64,000 bases of DNA, taken from NCBI GenBank assembly GCA_048498555.1, contig JBEHXT010000020.1:1-64000 (forward strand), in the 5' to 3' direction. A program made the position numbers and the translations under genes. Numbering within the stretch: position 1 is the stretch's first letter; every line of letters begins with the position of its first letter. Below are positions 54,811-64,000 of this stretch, piece after piece. The notes under the pieces were generated by a model. The model saw only the letters and a program-made list of their open reading frames with translations. It did not search any database and was not told the origin of the DNA. The DNA comes from Danxiaibacter sp048498555. Its GTDB lineage: Bacteria > Bacteroidota > Bacteroidia > Chitinophagales > Chitinophagaceae.

Positions 54811-57069
54811 CTATCGCTGAATCACCATTTTTTTAGTATCTACAAGTTTGTTGTCGATATAAAGTGAATAGTTGTAAATGCCGGAAGCCAGCAGGTTTGC
54901 GTCAACATTTATATTGCCCCTGCCACTACCACTAAGGCTCATTGTTTTCAAAACCTTGCCACTTTGGTCAGTCAATACCATTTGGGCTTTTGAAAATGTT
55001 TGTGGTAAAGAGTAGGCAATGGTTGTGCTGCCCCTGGAAGGATTGGGTGAGTTTTGTTCAAGTAATCCGTTGCTAAGAGATACGGCTCCTGAAGAAGGCA
55101 GTTTTAATGCCGCTTCAATTTTTGCAAGCCTTGCTTCCAGGTTAGCATTCTCAACTTTTAAACTGTCGTTTTGTATACTGAGTTGTTGTACCGCTTTAAC
55201 CAATGGTACCACAAAGTCAGAATAACGAAGGGCATAGAAGTCCTTGTCATTTTTAGGAGCATCAACACCACTAAAATCATAATGTAGCCTCTTTGCTGCA
55301 GCCTCAACTTCCTGTGCAACAAAACCTGTATAAACTACTTTGCTCTTTTCTGCTGCGGCTTGTTTTTCAGTTTCCATTGCTCTTTGTTGAACGGCAGGGT
55401 CTTCATCGCTTTTTGGCCTTGCTGTGTAAGATTGCAGTGTGGAAGTAATGCTAGCTGCATCCAGGTTGTACGTGATCGGACGGAGAGCATTAATGAATTC
55501 AAGTCCCGGTACATCTTCCTTTATATTCTTTTTGTAGCGGCCGTCAGAGAAAGAAGAAAAGCCTACTGCGCCGCCAATGCTTGTTACGTTCGCATCGCCC
55601 AGCCTAACCTGGTTAGATGCAGTTGTAGGTGCATGATATCCAACTGCAGTACTGTTGGTTGGAGTAGAAGTTGATCCGTAAGTATCCCATCCAAGGAATG
55701 TACAGTTGTTGCTGGCATAATATCCCGCATAAGCGCCGAAGCCACTATTGTAAGACCCTGTGTTGGCATAGAGGGAATAAGTGCCCGCAGCTGTGTTACT
55801 TGTTCCTGTTGTGTTCGAATACAGAGAGTAAGTGCCAAAGGAGCTGTTGTAAGTTCCCGTAGTATTGCTGTATAAAGCACGGGCTCCGTGTGCTGTGTTA
55901 TATATACCGGTTGTATTAGCGTATAAAGACTTGCTTCCGGTGGCTGTGTTAAATCCCGAAGTGGATGTATTAAAATATAGTGCAGAATCGCCAATTGCAA
56001 CAGTGTTTCTTGCACCTGTACTGCTGAATAACGCATGTGTGCCAATAGCAACATTACTAAAACCGCCTGAGTTATAATAGGCTGCATAGTAGCCGCTGGC
56101 TACATTGTCATTACCGCTTTTATTTTGTTGTAATGCGTAAACGCCATCAGCCACGTTGTTGCTTCCTGTTGTGTTGTTCAGTAAAGCCCAAACACCTGTG
56201 CCGGTATTGCGCGAACCGCTTGTCGTATAATACAATGCCTGGAAGCCCAGCCCTGTGTTGTCATAAGCACTTCCTGTAGAAGCAAATAAAGCCTGATAGC
56301 CTACGCCCGTATTGTACCCGCTGGTTGTATTGGAATACAGTGCCTGGTAGCCTACAGCAACGTTGTAATAACCTGTAGTGTTTTTATACAGTGCTTTGCT
56401 ACCTATGCCGGTATTTTGATATGCGCTGGTGCTGTTGAGTAATGCGGAGTCGCCTACGGCAACAGAGTTGTTTCCTGTAGCGTTCTTGCTAAGTGCCATA
56501 ATCCCAACCGCAACATTTGAATATCCTGTTGTGTTTACTTTGAGCGCATAATAGCCAACCCCTACGTTTGCAGAACCTTTCGTGTTGGCAAATAATGATA
56601 AGAAGCCAACTGCTGTGTTGTTTGAGCCAGTTGTGTTTGTGAAAAGCGTTTTAAAGCCTGTGCCTGTGTTGTTTGACCCGGTTGTGTTTGAATACAGGGC
56701 GGAATTTCCCAATGCAGCGTTGTTAGTTCCTGTAGTTATTTTGGCCAGTGCATAAGCGCCGAAGCCGGAGTTATAGCTTCCTGTAAGCGCCGTAGTGCCT
56801 GCATTTGCTCCCGTGAAAATGTTACCTGTTCCCGTCGCATGTAATGTAAGCACATTGTTTACATAAATACGGCCACCCAGGTAAAGATACCGCCACGCTT
56901 TGGTGGAGGTGCCGAGGTCTTTCGTGTTGGTTGCATTTGGCGTAAGCGTTTGGTTAATGTTAGTAACTACCAGATTCGACAAGGCCGTGTTAGCCTGTCC
57001 GAGGCTCTGCGTGCTAATTACACCTGATGTGATTGCAGCAGCCATCAGCATGTAGAATTGTTTTTTCAT
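54811..57069 (-). CDS. Tail-fibre-like protein: TGxxNTAxG repeats, S74 intramolecular chaperone domain, T9SS type A C-terminus
   Basis: A 752-residue exported protein. After a signal peptide (~1-25) it has about 20 short repeats of the form NTTGxxNTAxGxxALxxNT (~75-480), like the head/passenger repeats of trimeric adhesins. A peptidase S74-type (endosialidase chaperone) domain follows at ~500-625 (SDGRYKKNIKEDVPGLEFIN..RPITYNLD), which in phage tail fibres drives trimerisation and self-cleavage. Then come a coiled-coil stretch (LVKAVQQLSIQNDSLKVENANLEARLAKIE) and a type A sorting domain (NSPNPSRGSTTIAYSLP to KKMVIQR). Predicted to be a trimeric surface fibre. Phage-type folding and T9SS sorting modules meet in one protein. 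Confidence 0.87.
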   Translation of the reverse strand: MKKQFYMLMAAAITSGVISTQSLGQANTALSNLVVTNINQTLTPNATNTKDLGTSTKAWRYLYLGGRIYVNNVLTLHATGTGNIFTGANAGTTALTGSYNSGFGAYALAKITTGTNNAALGNSALYSNTTGSNNTGTGFKTLFTNTTGSNNTAVGFLSLFANTKGSANVGVGYYALKVNTTGYSNVAVGIMALSKNATGNNSVAVGDSALLNSTSAYQNTGIGSKALYKNTTGYYNVAVGYQALYSNTTSGYNTGVGYQALFASTGSAYDNTGLGFQALYYTTSGSRNTGTGVWALLNNTTGSNNVADGVYALQQNKSGNDNVASGYYAAYYNSGGFSNVAIGTHALFSSTGARNTVAIGDSALYFNTSTSGFNTATGSKSLYANTTGIYNTAHGARALYSNTTGTYNSSFGTYSLYSNTTGTSNTAAGTYSLYANTGSYNSGFGAYAGYYASNNCTFLGWDTYGSTSTPTNSTAVGYHAPTTASNQVRLGDANVTSIGGAVGFSSFSDGRYKKNIKEDVPGLEFINALRPITYNLDAASITSTLQSYTARPKSDEDPAVQQRAMETEKQAAAEKSKVVYTGFVAQEVEAAAKRLHYDFSGVDAPKNDKDFYALRYSDFVVPLVKAVQQLSIQNDSLKVENANLEARLAKIEAALKLPSSGAVSLSNGLLEQNSPNPSRGSTTIAYSLPQTFSKAQMVLTDQSGKVLKTMSLSGSGRGNINVDANLLASGIYNYSLYIDNKLVDTKKMVIQR

Positions 57070-57523
57070 ACAAGTTCTTTTTTTGTGTGAAGCAATAGCA
57101 GATAAGGAGATATGTATGCCGCGGAGTTATTAAGCGAACAATATTTTTTGAAATAGTTGTGTAGACTTATAGGCCGCAACCCCTGGCACTTATGCCGGGT
57201 TAGGACTATGTTGTACGGAATAGGCTGTCAATTAATATATAATATTGTTTCAGTTAATAAGGCCGTTCCATTGGGGAATAAATACGATAGACTTGAGGAT
57301 CGGATACAAAATAGAAAGAAAAAACAATAGTTGCAAGAGACATTTTGTCAACATTTTTTGATGATTGAACGTTTACATTATTATCGCGGAGCTTTGCTGG
57401 ACGGCTTTTTCAGCGAAATAAAAGTGTATATGCTCGTCCTGCAAAACAAAGGTGCAGCTATTCCGATCTGTATTTCACAATTAGCTTTGCTGAATAAATA
57501 TTTACACTATAATAAAAAGCGTT
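57070..57523. other. Divergent intergenic region (454 bp)
   Basis: Between the minus-strand fibre gene and the plus-strand SAM-adenosyltransferase-like gene. A possible 86-codon frame overlapping the next start is not credible. Promoters presumably lie here, but I cannot place them. Confidence 0.4.
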
Positions 57524-58417
57524 ATGAGAAAGTATTTGTTTGTATTGCTGTTTTGTATAGGCGCACATCTGTGCCTGTTTTCCCAGAATAATATCCTTGT
57601 TTTCCAGAGTGATTTTGGTTTAAAAGACGGAGCCGTTTCAGCAATGAAAGGAGTGGCCATGGGCGTTTCTCCTCAATTAAAAATATTTGACCTTACACAC
57701 GAAATTCCACCTTTCAATATTTGGGAAGCTGCCTACCGCCTGCAGCAGACAGCCCAGTATTGGCCTGTGGGCACTGTGTTTGTGTCAGTGGTTGATCCGG
57801 GAGTAGGGTCTGAAAGAAAATCTGTTGTGCTAAAAACAAAGTCAGGCCACTTCTTTGTTACTCCTGATAATGGTACGCTTACCCTTATAGCCCAGCATCT
57901 TGGCATTGACAGTGTGCGGGAAATTGACGAAGTAAAAAACAGGCTGAAAAATTCAAACGCGTCTTACACTTTTCACGGACGGGATGTGTATGCTTACACA
58001 GGTGCAAAGCTTGCTTCCGGAACAATACGATTTGATGAAGTGGGGGGCTTGTTACCAGCGCAGGTGATCACCATAAATTTTCAACAACCCGCATTTGAGA
58101 ACGGAACCGTGAAAGGCAATATTCCCATTCTTGATATTCAGTACGGAAACGTGTGGACCAATATTGACCGAGAAACTTTCAATAAGCTGGGTGCGAAATA
58201 CGGCGACAAGCTAAATGTTCAGATTTACCATGGCCAAAAGCTGGTGTATAAAAGTGTGCTGCCGTATGAGACAACATTTTCTGCCGTACCAAATGGCCAG
58301 CCGCTGGTTTATATCAACAGCTTGCTGAATGTGTCATTTGCGTTGAATCAGGGGAATTTCTCGCAGAAGAATAACGTGTTTAGCGGCCCGGAATGGAGTG
58401 TGTCGATTTCAAAATAA
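57524..58417 (+). CDS. SAM hydroxide adenosyltransferase family protein (DUF62), exported
   Basis: A 297-residue protein. Family motifs: SDFGLKDGAVSAMKG (29-43), FDLTHEIPP with the conserved aspartate, SVVDPGVGSERKSV (conserved Arg), VTPDNGTLTLI and TFHGRDVYAYTGAKLASG with the conserved histidine. Characterised members hydrolyse S-adenosylmethionine to adenosine and methionine and are related to the fluorinase/chlorinase. Unlike most, it has an N-terminal signal peptide (MRKYLFVLLFCIGAHLCLFSQ), which would place it in the periplasm, where SAM is not expected, so the true substrate may differ. A TonB-dependent receptor gene follows, 109 bp from its stop to the predicted start. Confidence 0.9.
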   Translation: MRKYLFVLLFCIGAHLCLFSQNNILVFQSDFGLKDGAVSAMKGVAMGVSPQLKIFDLTHEIPPFNIWEAAYRLQQTAQYWPVGTVFVSVVDPGVGSERKSVVLKTKSGHFFVTPDNGTLTLIAQHLGIDSVREIDEVKNRLKNSNASYTFHGRDVYAYTGAKLASGTIRFDEVGGLLPAQVITINFQQPAFENGTVKGNIPILDIQYGNVWTNIDRETFNKLGAKYGDKLNVQIYHGQKLVYKSVLPYETTFSAVPNGQPLVYINSLLNVSFALNQGNFSQKNNVFSGPEWSVSISK

Positions 58418-58526
58418 TGAAGATTGAGGGTTATGTTGACTGCGGTTGCTTCTCACGATGTTCAGCATGGCTGCGTTTAGAGCGGTTTCTTTGGCTCATC
58501 CATCTCAAAATCTTAAAACCTGGAAA

Positions 58527-61262
58527 ATGAAATCAATACAACTGCTTATTGTCGCATGTACATTCTTCCTCTTGCCTGCCAGTGCGCAGAATGTTGCAAC
58601 TGGCAAAGTGTTGGATGCTCATACGGGAAAGGCTTTGGCAGGAGCGACTGTACAAACGCAAAGTGGCAACAAATCTGTCATAACGGACAATGAAGGCAAT
58701 TTTAAAATCAATGCTTCTATAGGCGAGTTGTTGCAGGCAAGCCACCTGGGTTTTACAACGCTCAGTTTCAAAGCGGAATTATATACCGAAGTGCGGCTGT
58801 ATGAAAATGTGAATGATTTATCTGCCGTTACTGTTGTTGGCAGCCGAAACTTGAAACGTTCCATTGATAATTCGCCGGTGCCGGTAGATGTGATTGAATT
58901 AAAATCAGCAACCAAAACATTGCCGCAGGTAGACCTGAATCAAATGCTCAATTACCTGGCGCCTTCTTTTAACTCGGCAAGGCAATCATCTTCAGATGGT
59001 ACGGAACACATTGATCCTGCTTCATTGCGCGGCTTGGGGCCCGATCAAACGCTTGTGCTGATCAACGGAAAAAGAAGGCATACTACCTCTCTCTTAAATA
59101 ACCAGGGCACTTTCGGGAATGGATCTGTGGGAACAGATTTGAATGCGATCCCGGTTTCAGCGATTGACCACATTGAAATACTACGCGATGGCGCTGCAGC
59201 TCAATACGGTTCGGATGCGATTGCCGGTGTGATTAATATCGTGCTAAAGAAAAATACAAGAGCATTGCAGGCTGGCGTTACTGGCGGCGTTACCTCTCGC
59301 GGCGACGGAGGAACAAGCAATGTGAACCTTAACTGGGGCGGATCGCTGGGAAAGAATGGCGGTTTTATAAACCTGACGGGCGATTTTTTATACCGGGGAA
59401 AAACAACAAGGACGCAGGAACACAATCTTACCATATTTAATCAGTTTGCTTTGCCGGAAGATGCAGCTAACGGTGGTGCATTTACGTATGACTTCAGCGC
59501 CGATCCCGCTGCGTTGCGGGCTTATGACGACAGTGTGCTGCGGGCGAGGAACCTGAAAAGATCGGATTTCAATTTCCAGATTGGTGACGCGAAAATCTTA
59601 AATACGGGCATCTTTTATAACATGAGCCTTCCTTTCAAAAATAACAAAGCGGAATTTTATTCTTTTGGTGGATTGAATTATCGCGATGGAATGGGTTTTG
59701 GTTTTCGCAGATTGCCCAGTGAAGAATGGAATATGGTATACGCTATTTTTCCCAACGGATACCAGCCAAACACGGAGTCGCATATTTATGATGAATCCGT
59801 AGCTGTCGGTTTAAAATGGAAATATGGAAAATGGAACATGGACATTAGTAACAATACCGGTAATAACCGTTTTGATTACATCGTCAGCAATACGGTAAAT
59901 GCTTCCTTAAAAGAAAAAAGCCCGACTACCTTTAAAGCAGGTGGCCACGCTTTTTTACAGAATACACTTAATCTTGACGCAAGCCGGTATTTTGAAACCG
60001 TTGCACAGGGCTTAAATCTTGGCCTCGGAGCTGAATTCAGGTATGAAAAATATACGATTCGTGAGGGCGAAGAAGCTTCCTGGAAAAACTATGGATTGTA
60101 TACACAGCCGGATGGCACAACAGTAGATACGCTGGGCTTGTCCGGCGGTTCACAATCGTTCGGAGGTTTTACGCCATACAATGCGGGCACACATAGCCGT
60201 AACAATATTTCTGTCTATGCCGATGCCGAGCTGGATGTAACAAAATCATTCATGCTGGCGGGAGCCGTACGTTTTGAAAACTATAGCGATTTTGGCAGTA
60301 CAATTAATGGTAAGCTGGCTGCCCGTTATGCTATTAGTAACGCCTTCGCGTTGCGTGGCGCGATCAGTACCGGTTTTCGAGCACCATCTCTTCAACAGCA
60401 GTTTTTTAGTTATGTAAGTACGGATTTAGTGAATAATAAAATAGGGCAGTCAGGGTTCTTTCCAACCAATAGCGATGTTGCAAAATTTATCGGCATACCA
60501 AAACTAAAAGAAGAAACTTCCATCAATGCCAGTGCTGGCTTTACGGTAACGCCGGGAAAGAATTTGCGCATAACGGTTGATGGTTATTATATTAAAGTGA
60601 ATGATCGCATCACACTTACGGGCAACTTCGGGCAGGATGCCTATGGCAATGTAGATTCAGTTATTGCGGATTACCTTGCGCCTTATGGTGCCAGCACTGC
60701 AAGGTTTTTTGTGAATTCTGTTGATACAAGAACGTTGGGTGTTGACCTTGTTGCTACTTATAGTTATCGTATCAACAACAATAACAGGCTGGATTTTACC
60801 CTTGCCGCTAATTATAACGACAATAAGGTTGAACAGGTAAATACTATTCCTGAAAAGCTGGCTTCGCAGCCAGATGTTTATTTCAGCCCCGCAGAAAGGG
60901 CTTTGATAGAAACGATCAATCCACGCACGAAAATCAACTTTACCATTAACTATAAGGTGAACAAGCTGACGATACTGTTGCGCAACGAATATTTCGGCGA
61001 GGTTACTAAAAATGGTTTTCCTTTTGGTGAAGTGCAGGTACACAAAGGCAAGACCGTTACCGATCTCGCGTTGAGTTACGACATTACAAAACATTGCACG
61101 CTATCAGCCGGAGCAAACAATATTTTTGACATATTCCCGGACAAGCAGGTCTATAGCAATAGCTACTTTGGTGTATTTAAATATGCCCCTGTACAAATGG
61201 GCACCACCGGCACGTTTTATTTTGTGAGATTGCTTGTAAGCATTGCAGGAAAAGCAAAATAA
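58527..61262 (+). CDS. TonB-dependent outer-membrane receptor
   Basis: A 911-residue receptor from the start at 58527, directly before the signal peptide MKSIQLLIVACTFFLLPASAQ. The N-terminus is a carboxypeptidase-regulatory-like domain (VATGKVLDAHTGKALAGATV). Then come the plug domain (NDLSAVTVVGSRN; IDPASLRGLGPDQTLVLINGKRRHT; IEILRDGAAAQYGSDAIAGVINIVLKK) and a beta-barrel ending in ..FYFVRLLVSIAGKAK. It lacks the STN domain and is not SusC-like (no SusD partner). The plug resembles siderophore, cobalamin or nucleoside-type receptors, but the ligand cannot be told. The upstream exported DUF62-family protein may process or bind the transported compound. Confidence 0.93.
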   Translation: MKSIQLLIVACTFFLLPASAQNVATGKVLDAHTGKALAGATVQTQSGNKSVITDNEGNFKINASIGELLQASHLGFTTLSFKAELYTEVRLYENVNDLSAVTVVGSRNLKRSIDNSPVPVDVIELKSATKTLPQVDLNQMLNYLAPSFNSARQSSSDGTEHIDPASLRGLGPDQTLVLINGKRRHTTSLLNNQGTFGNGSVGTDLNAIPVSAIDHIEILRDGAAAQYGSDAIAGVINIVLKKNTRALQAGVTGGVTSRGDGGTSNVNLNWGGSLGKNGGFINLTGDFLYRGKTTRTQEHNLTIFNQFALPEDAANGGAFTYDFSADPAALRAYDDSVLRARNLKRSDFNFQIGDAKILNTGIFYNMSLPFKNNKAEFYSFGGLNYRDGMGFGFRRLPSEEWNMVYAIFPNGYQPNTESHIYDESVAVGLKWKYGKWNMDISNNTGNNRFDYIVSNTVNASLKEKSPTTFKAGGHAFLQNTLNLDASRYFETVAQGLNLGLGAEFRYEKYTIREGEEASWKNYGLYTQPDGTTVDTLGLSGGSQSFGGFTPYNAGTHSRNNISVYADAELDVTKSFMLAGAVRFENYSDFGSTINGKLAARYAISNAFALRGAISTGFRAPSLQQQFFSYVSTDLVNNKIGQSGFFPTNSDVAKFIGIPKLKEETSINASAGFTVTPGKNLRITVDGYYIKVNDRITLTGNFGQDAYGNVDSVIADYLAPYGASTARFFVNSVDTRTLGVDLVATYSYRINNNNRLDFTLAANYNDNKVEQVNTIPEKLASQPDVYFSPAERALIETINPRTKINFTINYKVNKLTILLRNEYFGEVTKNGFPFGEVQVHKGKTVTDLALSYDITKHCTLSAGANNIFDIFPDKQVYSNSYFGVFKYAPVQMGTTGTFYFVRLLVSIAGKAK

Positions 61263-61449
61263 AATATAGTTGTTTTATTTACACATCAAACTTTTACAAA
61301 GTGTATTTAAAAAAATATGTTTTCTCAATGGTAAATCCTTCCGTTTTTTTTCTCCTGTTGTAAATAACCATTCAATCCCGTTTCCTTAGGTTGTTTATAA
61401 TCAGGAAGATTATATCAGGGAGCCAGTGTTGAAGGGCGATATCAACTTT

Positions 61450-62598
61450 ATGGATTATTTACTGTACGAACCGGAAGACTTTGCTTCAGACGAATCTTAT
61501 CTCAGGTATTATTTTAAACTGAATGAGAAGGACGTTGCTTTTTGGGAAAGCTGGATCAGCAATCATCCTGAAAAGCTTGATGTGATTGTTCATGCGGACG
61601 AGCTCATCAATTTTCTTTCTTTTCATGTACCTGAAGATGCAGTGGATAAAGAATTGAATAAACTGTTGAGCGATATAAAAGCCGGAACAGGCAAGAAGGC
61701 TCCCGAAAAAAATAATCCTACACAAAAGGCCGTTGCAAAAGTAGTTCCATTAAGATATGTTAAGACAGCATCTCTCACGCTGGCTGCAGCAGCACTTGTT
61801 TTTTTGTTCGTGCGCGTTGCAATATTCAAGCCTTCTAAAGATGCCAATATTATAGTGCCTGGCATAGCTGCAAATATTACAAAAACAAATAATGGTACGG
61901 CTCCCATCCTGCTTCAGCTGGAGGATAGTTCAGTTGTAACGCTAAAACCGGGAAGCTCCGTTACCTATGCCGCACATTTCGCTGCGGACAAACGTGAGGT
62001 AATGCTGGAAGGAGAAGCTTTTTTCCAGGTTTCAAAAAATCCTGCCCGGCCATTTTATGTATATTATGATAACCTTGTAACCCACGTACTGGGCACAAGT
62101 TTTAATGTGAAAATTGATAAGGCTCAGAAAAAAATTGAAGTGGCTGTGCGCACCGGAAGGGTAGAAGTGTATGAGAAGAGTGCCAGAATAGCGGTTAAAC
62201 AAAATACCCCGCAAAAAGAAAAAGGCGTGGTGCTTACACCCAATCAAAAAGTTATTTACGCTATCGATACCAAGAGTTTTGAGGCAACGCTTGTTGACAA
62301 GCCAATGCCCCTACTGGCACATCGCGACAATGCGGATACCGTTACTACGTTGTACAGCATCAATAAAGAAACTTTTGCATTTAAATCTGATCGGCTTGCC
62401 GACATCATAAAAGTTTTTGAAAATGTGTATGGGATTGACATACAGGTTGAAAATGAGCATTTGAATAATTGCCATTTTTCCGGAGATCTTACCCGGATGG
62501 ACCTGTATGGGAAACTTGACATTATCTGCAAAACATTGGGAGCATCTTACAAAATAACCGGGACAAGCATTCTCATTAAAGGTAAAAACCTGCAGTAA
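61450..62598 (+). CDS. FecR family anti-sigma factor
   Basis: A 382-residue protein from ATG at 61450 (a GTG at 61426 is the alternative). Cytoplasmic sigma-binding region ~1-95, one membrane segment (~SLTLAAAALVFLFVRVAIF), FecR domain (LEDSSVVTLKPGSSVTYAAHF; VMLEGEAFFQVSKNPARPFYVY; THVLGTSFNVKID) and a C-terminal DUF4974 domain (FKSDRLADIIKVFENVYGIDI to the end). It transmits the ligand-bound state of a STN-containing receptor to an ECF sigma factor. The SusC-like gene follows 269 bp downstream and has the matching STN domain. The ECF sigma factor gene that normally sits upstream is absent here; the gene before is the TonB receptor at 58527-61262. Confidence 0.93.
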   Translation: MDYLLYEPEDFASDESYLRYYFKLNEKDVAFWESWISNHPEKLDVIVHADELINFLSFHVPEDAVDKELNKLLSDIKAGTGKKAPEKNNPTQKAVAKVVPLRYVKTASLTLAAAALVFLFVRVAIFKPSKDANIIVPGIAANITKTNNGTAPILLQLEDSSVVTLKPGSSVTYAAHFAADKREVMLEGEAFFQVSKNPARPFYVYYDNLVTHVLGTSFNVKIDKAQKKIEVAVRTGRVEVYEKSARIAVKQNTPQKEKGVVLTPNQKVIYAIDTKSFEATLVDKPMPLLAHRDNADTVTTLYSINKETFAFKSDRLADIIKVFENVYGIDIQVENEHLNNCHFSGDLTRMDLYGKLDIICKTLGASYKITGTSILIKGKNLQ

Positions 62599-62778
62599 TG
62601 CGGCATTGCACCTTGTAAGGAAAGCCGGTACAGTTTCCTTTAATGCTAAGGGCTAAGGCCGCTCCGCAATTCTACCCCGTGAAAAAGATTGCTATTATTT
62701 CATCACTAAAACAATTGCCATTATGAAAGGATCCGTCGTAAAAAACACTTAACAACCAATGGCCGGCACATAAAAAAA

Positions 62779-62802
62779 CCGGTAATGTTCCAGCATTACC
62801 GG
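62779..62802 (-). other. Hairpin between FecR and SusC-like genes
   Basis: Arms CCGGTAATG (62779-62787) and CATTACCGG (62794-62802) with a six-base loop. The seven-A run directly before it would be a T tail on the minus strand, while the plus strand has none, so it may be an antisense-strand terminator or a leader structure of the SusC-like transcript. Confidence 0.5.
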
Positions 62803-62867
62803 CCTAAGGCTATGCGCCTGGCTTTATCCGTGTACACATTTATTAACGAACAAAACCAAGCTAAATT

Positions 62868-64000
62868 ATGGAAAAAAAGCAATTGATTGCTTCAATACTG
62901 CTTGTAATGAAAGTAACCATTTTACAAATTGCGCTTGCGGCTGTATGTTGTTTTTCAGTTTATGCCAACAAAGGCGAAGCGCAGGTTTTATTAAATAAGA
63001 CTGTTACCATATCTGCAAGAGAAAATACCCTTGCCGAAGTGCTGGTAACAATACAAAAACAAACCGGTGTTAAATTCATTTTTAGCGCCGAGGGAATACA
63101 GGTTGACCGCAAGGTGAATTTTGTAGTGAAGAATAAAAAGCTGTTGAATATTCTTTCAGAAGACCTGAAAGAGCTCGGCATTGGCTATAGCATTGTGGAT
63201 GACCAGGTGCTGTTATTTGCCCTGGATAAAGATGATGATAAAACTGCCGAACTGCTAAGTTATTTTAATGCGGCGCGTCAGCGAAAGGTAACCATTACCG
63301 GCCATGTGCTGGACGACAGGAACGCGCCACTGCCTAATGTGAGCATACAGGAGAAAGGAACTTCGAACGGTGTTACCTCCAAAGACGATGGCTCTTTTGA
63401 AATTGACGTTGAAAATAACAACGCTGTACTCATTTTTAGTTTTGTCGGTTTTTTGTCCAGGGAGGTTGCTGTTACCTCTCGTCATGATATAACAGTAAAT
63501 CTTCAAACCGAAGCATCCAAACTGGGTGAAGTAATCGTGGTGGGTTATGGTACGCAAAAAAAAGCTACACTAACCGGGTCCGTATCAAGCATCACCGCGA
63601 AAGAACTTAAAACGGCAACCAACGCCAATGTGGCCAATATGCTTGCGGGAAAGCTGCCCGGCTTTAGGGTTACACAGCGCAACAGTGAGCCCGGAAGCTA
63701 CGCTACCGATTTTGACATCCGTGGTTTTGGTAGCCCGTTGATGATCATAGATGGAGTGCCGCGTGACAATTTTACCAGGCTTGACCCCAATGAAATTGAG
63801 AGCGTATCTATTCTGAAAGACGCGTCAGCAGCGGTTTACGGCGTTAAAGCTGCGAATGGAGTATTGCTGATCACTACTAAACGTGGTAAAAGCGGCAAGA
63901 CTGATCTTACCTATTCGGGTACGCTCGGATGGGCGAGCATCGCTAATTCGCCCGATGTAATGAATGCTTATGAGTATGCTACACTCATCAACGAGTCTGA
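62868..64000 (+). CDS. SusC/RagA-type TonB-linked outer-membrane receptor, N-terminal part (cut by window end)
   Basis: The first 377 residues are visible; the frame runs off the window. Signal segment (~1-40), STN domain (LLNKTVTISARENTLAEVLVTIQKQTGVKF..DDQVLLF, ~45-115) that signals to FecR, carboxypeptidase-D-like domain (VTITGHVLDDRNAPLPNVSI.., ~145-220) and the start of the plug domain with the SusC TonB-box-like sequence GEVIVVGYGTQKKATLTGSV, IRGFGSPLMIIDGVPRDNF and SVSILKDASAAVYGVKAANGVLLITT. Such receptors import glycans or other large ligands with a SusD lipoprotein, expected just downstream. Start ATG at 62868. Confidence 0.93.
   Translation, partial: MEKKQLIASILLVMKVTILQIALAAVCCFSVYANKGEAQVLLNKTVTISARENTLAEVLVTIQKQTGVKFIFSAEGIQVDRKVNFVVKNKKLLNILSEDLKELGIGYSIVDDQVLLFALDKDDDKTAELLSYFNAARQRKVTITGHVLDDRNAPLPNVSIQEKGTSNGVTSKDDGSFEIDVENNNAVLIFSFVGFLSREVAVTSRHDITVNLQTEASKLGEVIVVGYGTQKKATLTGSVSSITAKELKTATNANVANMLAGKLPGFRVTQRNSEPGSYATDFDIRGFGSPLMIIDGVPRDNFTRLDPNEIESVSILKDASAAVYGVKAANGVLLITTKRGKSGKTDLTYSGTLGWASIANSPDVMNAYEYATLINES

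Noticed and set aside
55584..56087. 167-codon minus-strand open frame inside the fibre gene
   Set aside because: It is a shifted reading of the TG..NT repeats of the real gene.
57331..57591. 86-codon plus-strand open frame
   Set aside because: Overlaps the well-supported start and signal peptide of the SAM-adenosyltransferase family gene in another frame.

Overview
The window comes from a Bacteroidota chromosome, most likely a member of the Chitinophagaceae or a close relative. The evidence is five proteins with type A type IX secretion (T9SS) sorting domains, one very large protein with a gliding-motility type (type B) C-terminus paired with a PorP/SprF partner, a FecR anti-sigma protein next to a SusC/RagA receptor with an STN domain, weak or absent Shine-Dalgarno sequences, and moderate-to-low GC. 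I see no tRNA, rRNA, CRISPR array, phage or transposase gene.

Layout. 1-8281: the end of a T9SS cargo protein, then a two-gene unit on the minus strand (a 2133-residue modular adhesin-like protein followed by a PorP/SprF outer-membrane protein). 8542-11055: an ABC-2 permease and an exported Ntn-hydrolase of the choloylglycine hydrolase/penicillin V acylase type. 11244-22754: three more large T9SS cargo proteins (two tandem NHL-repeat paralogues and an FG-GAP/IPT protein) interrupted by a G1-family (eqolisin) glutamic peptidase. 23507-35932: a plus-strand gene block with three tandem exported sulfatases, four exported DUF1254/DUF1214 proteins (three predicted lipoproteins) and a predicted lipoprotein beta-carbonic anhydrase. 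36072-40318: a membrane protein with a pentapeptide-like middle region and an FtsX/MacB-like permease. 40673-46818: small-metabolism genes (SDR dehydrogenase, MhqO/MhqD-like pair, LCMT-type methyltransferase, HopJ-family protein, VOC protein). 46918-49539: a DNA-alkylation repair cluster with a split Ada, an AlkB homologue and another 2OG-Fe(II) oxygenase. 50375-53696: a cytosolic HExxH metallopeptidase paired with an MBL-fold hydrolase. 53797-57069: a ThuA-like protein and a T9SS cargo with an S74 intramolecular chaperone domain. 57524-64000: an exported SAM-hydroxide adenosyltransferase family protein, a TonB-dependent receptor, FecR and the start of a SusC-like receptor.

How it fits together. 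Most gene products act in the envelope or outside the cell: T9SS cargo, outer-membrane receptors and extracytoplasmic hydrolases, as in a surface-dwelling polymer or organic-sulfate user. The most unusual unit is the sulfatase - DUF1254/DUF1214 - carbonic anhydrase block, whose substrate I cannot name. The second is the metallopeptidase/MBL pair. Three families of short intergenic repeats are present, and several copies begin within a few bases of stop codons.
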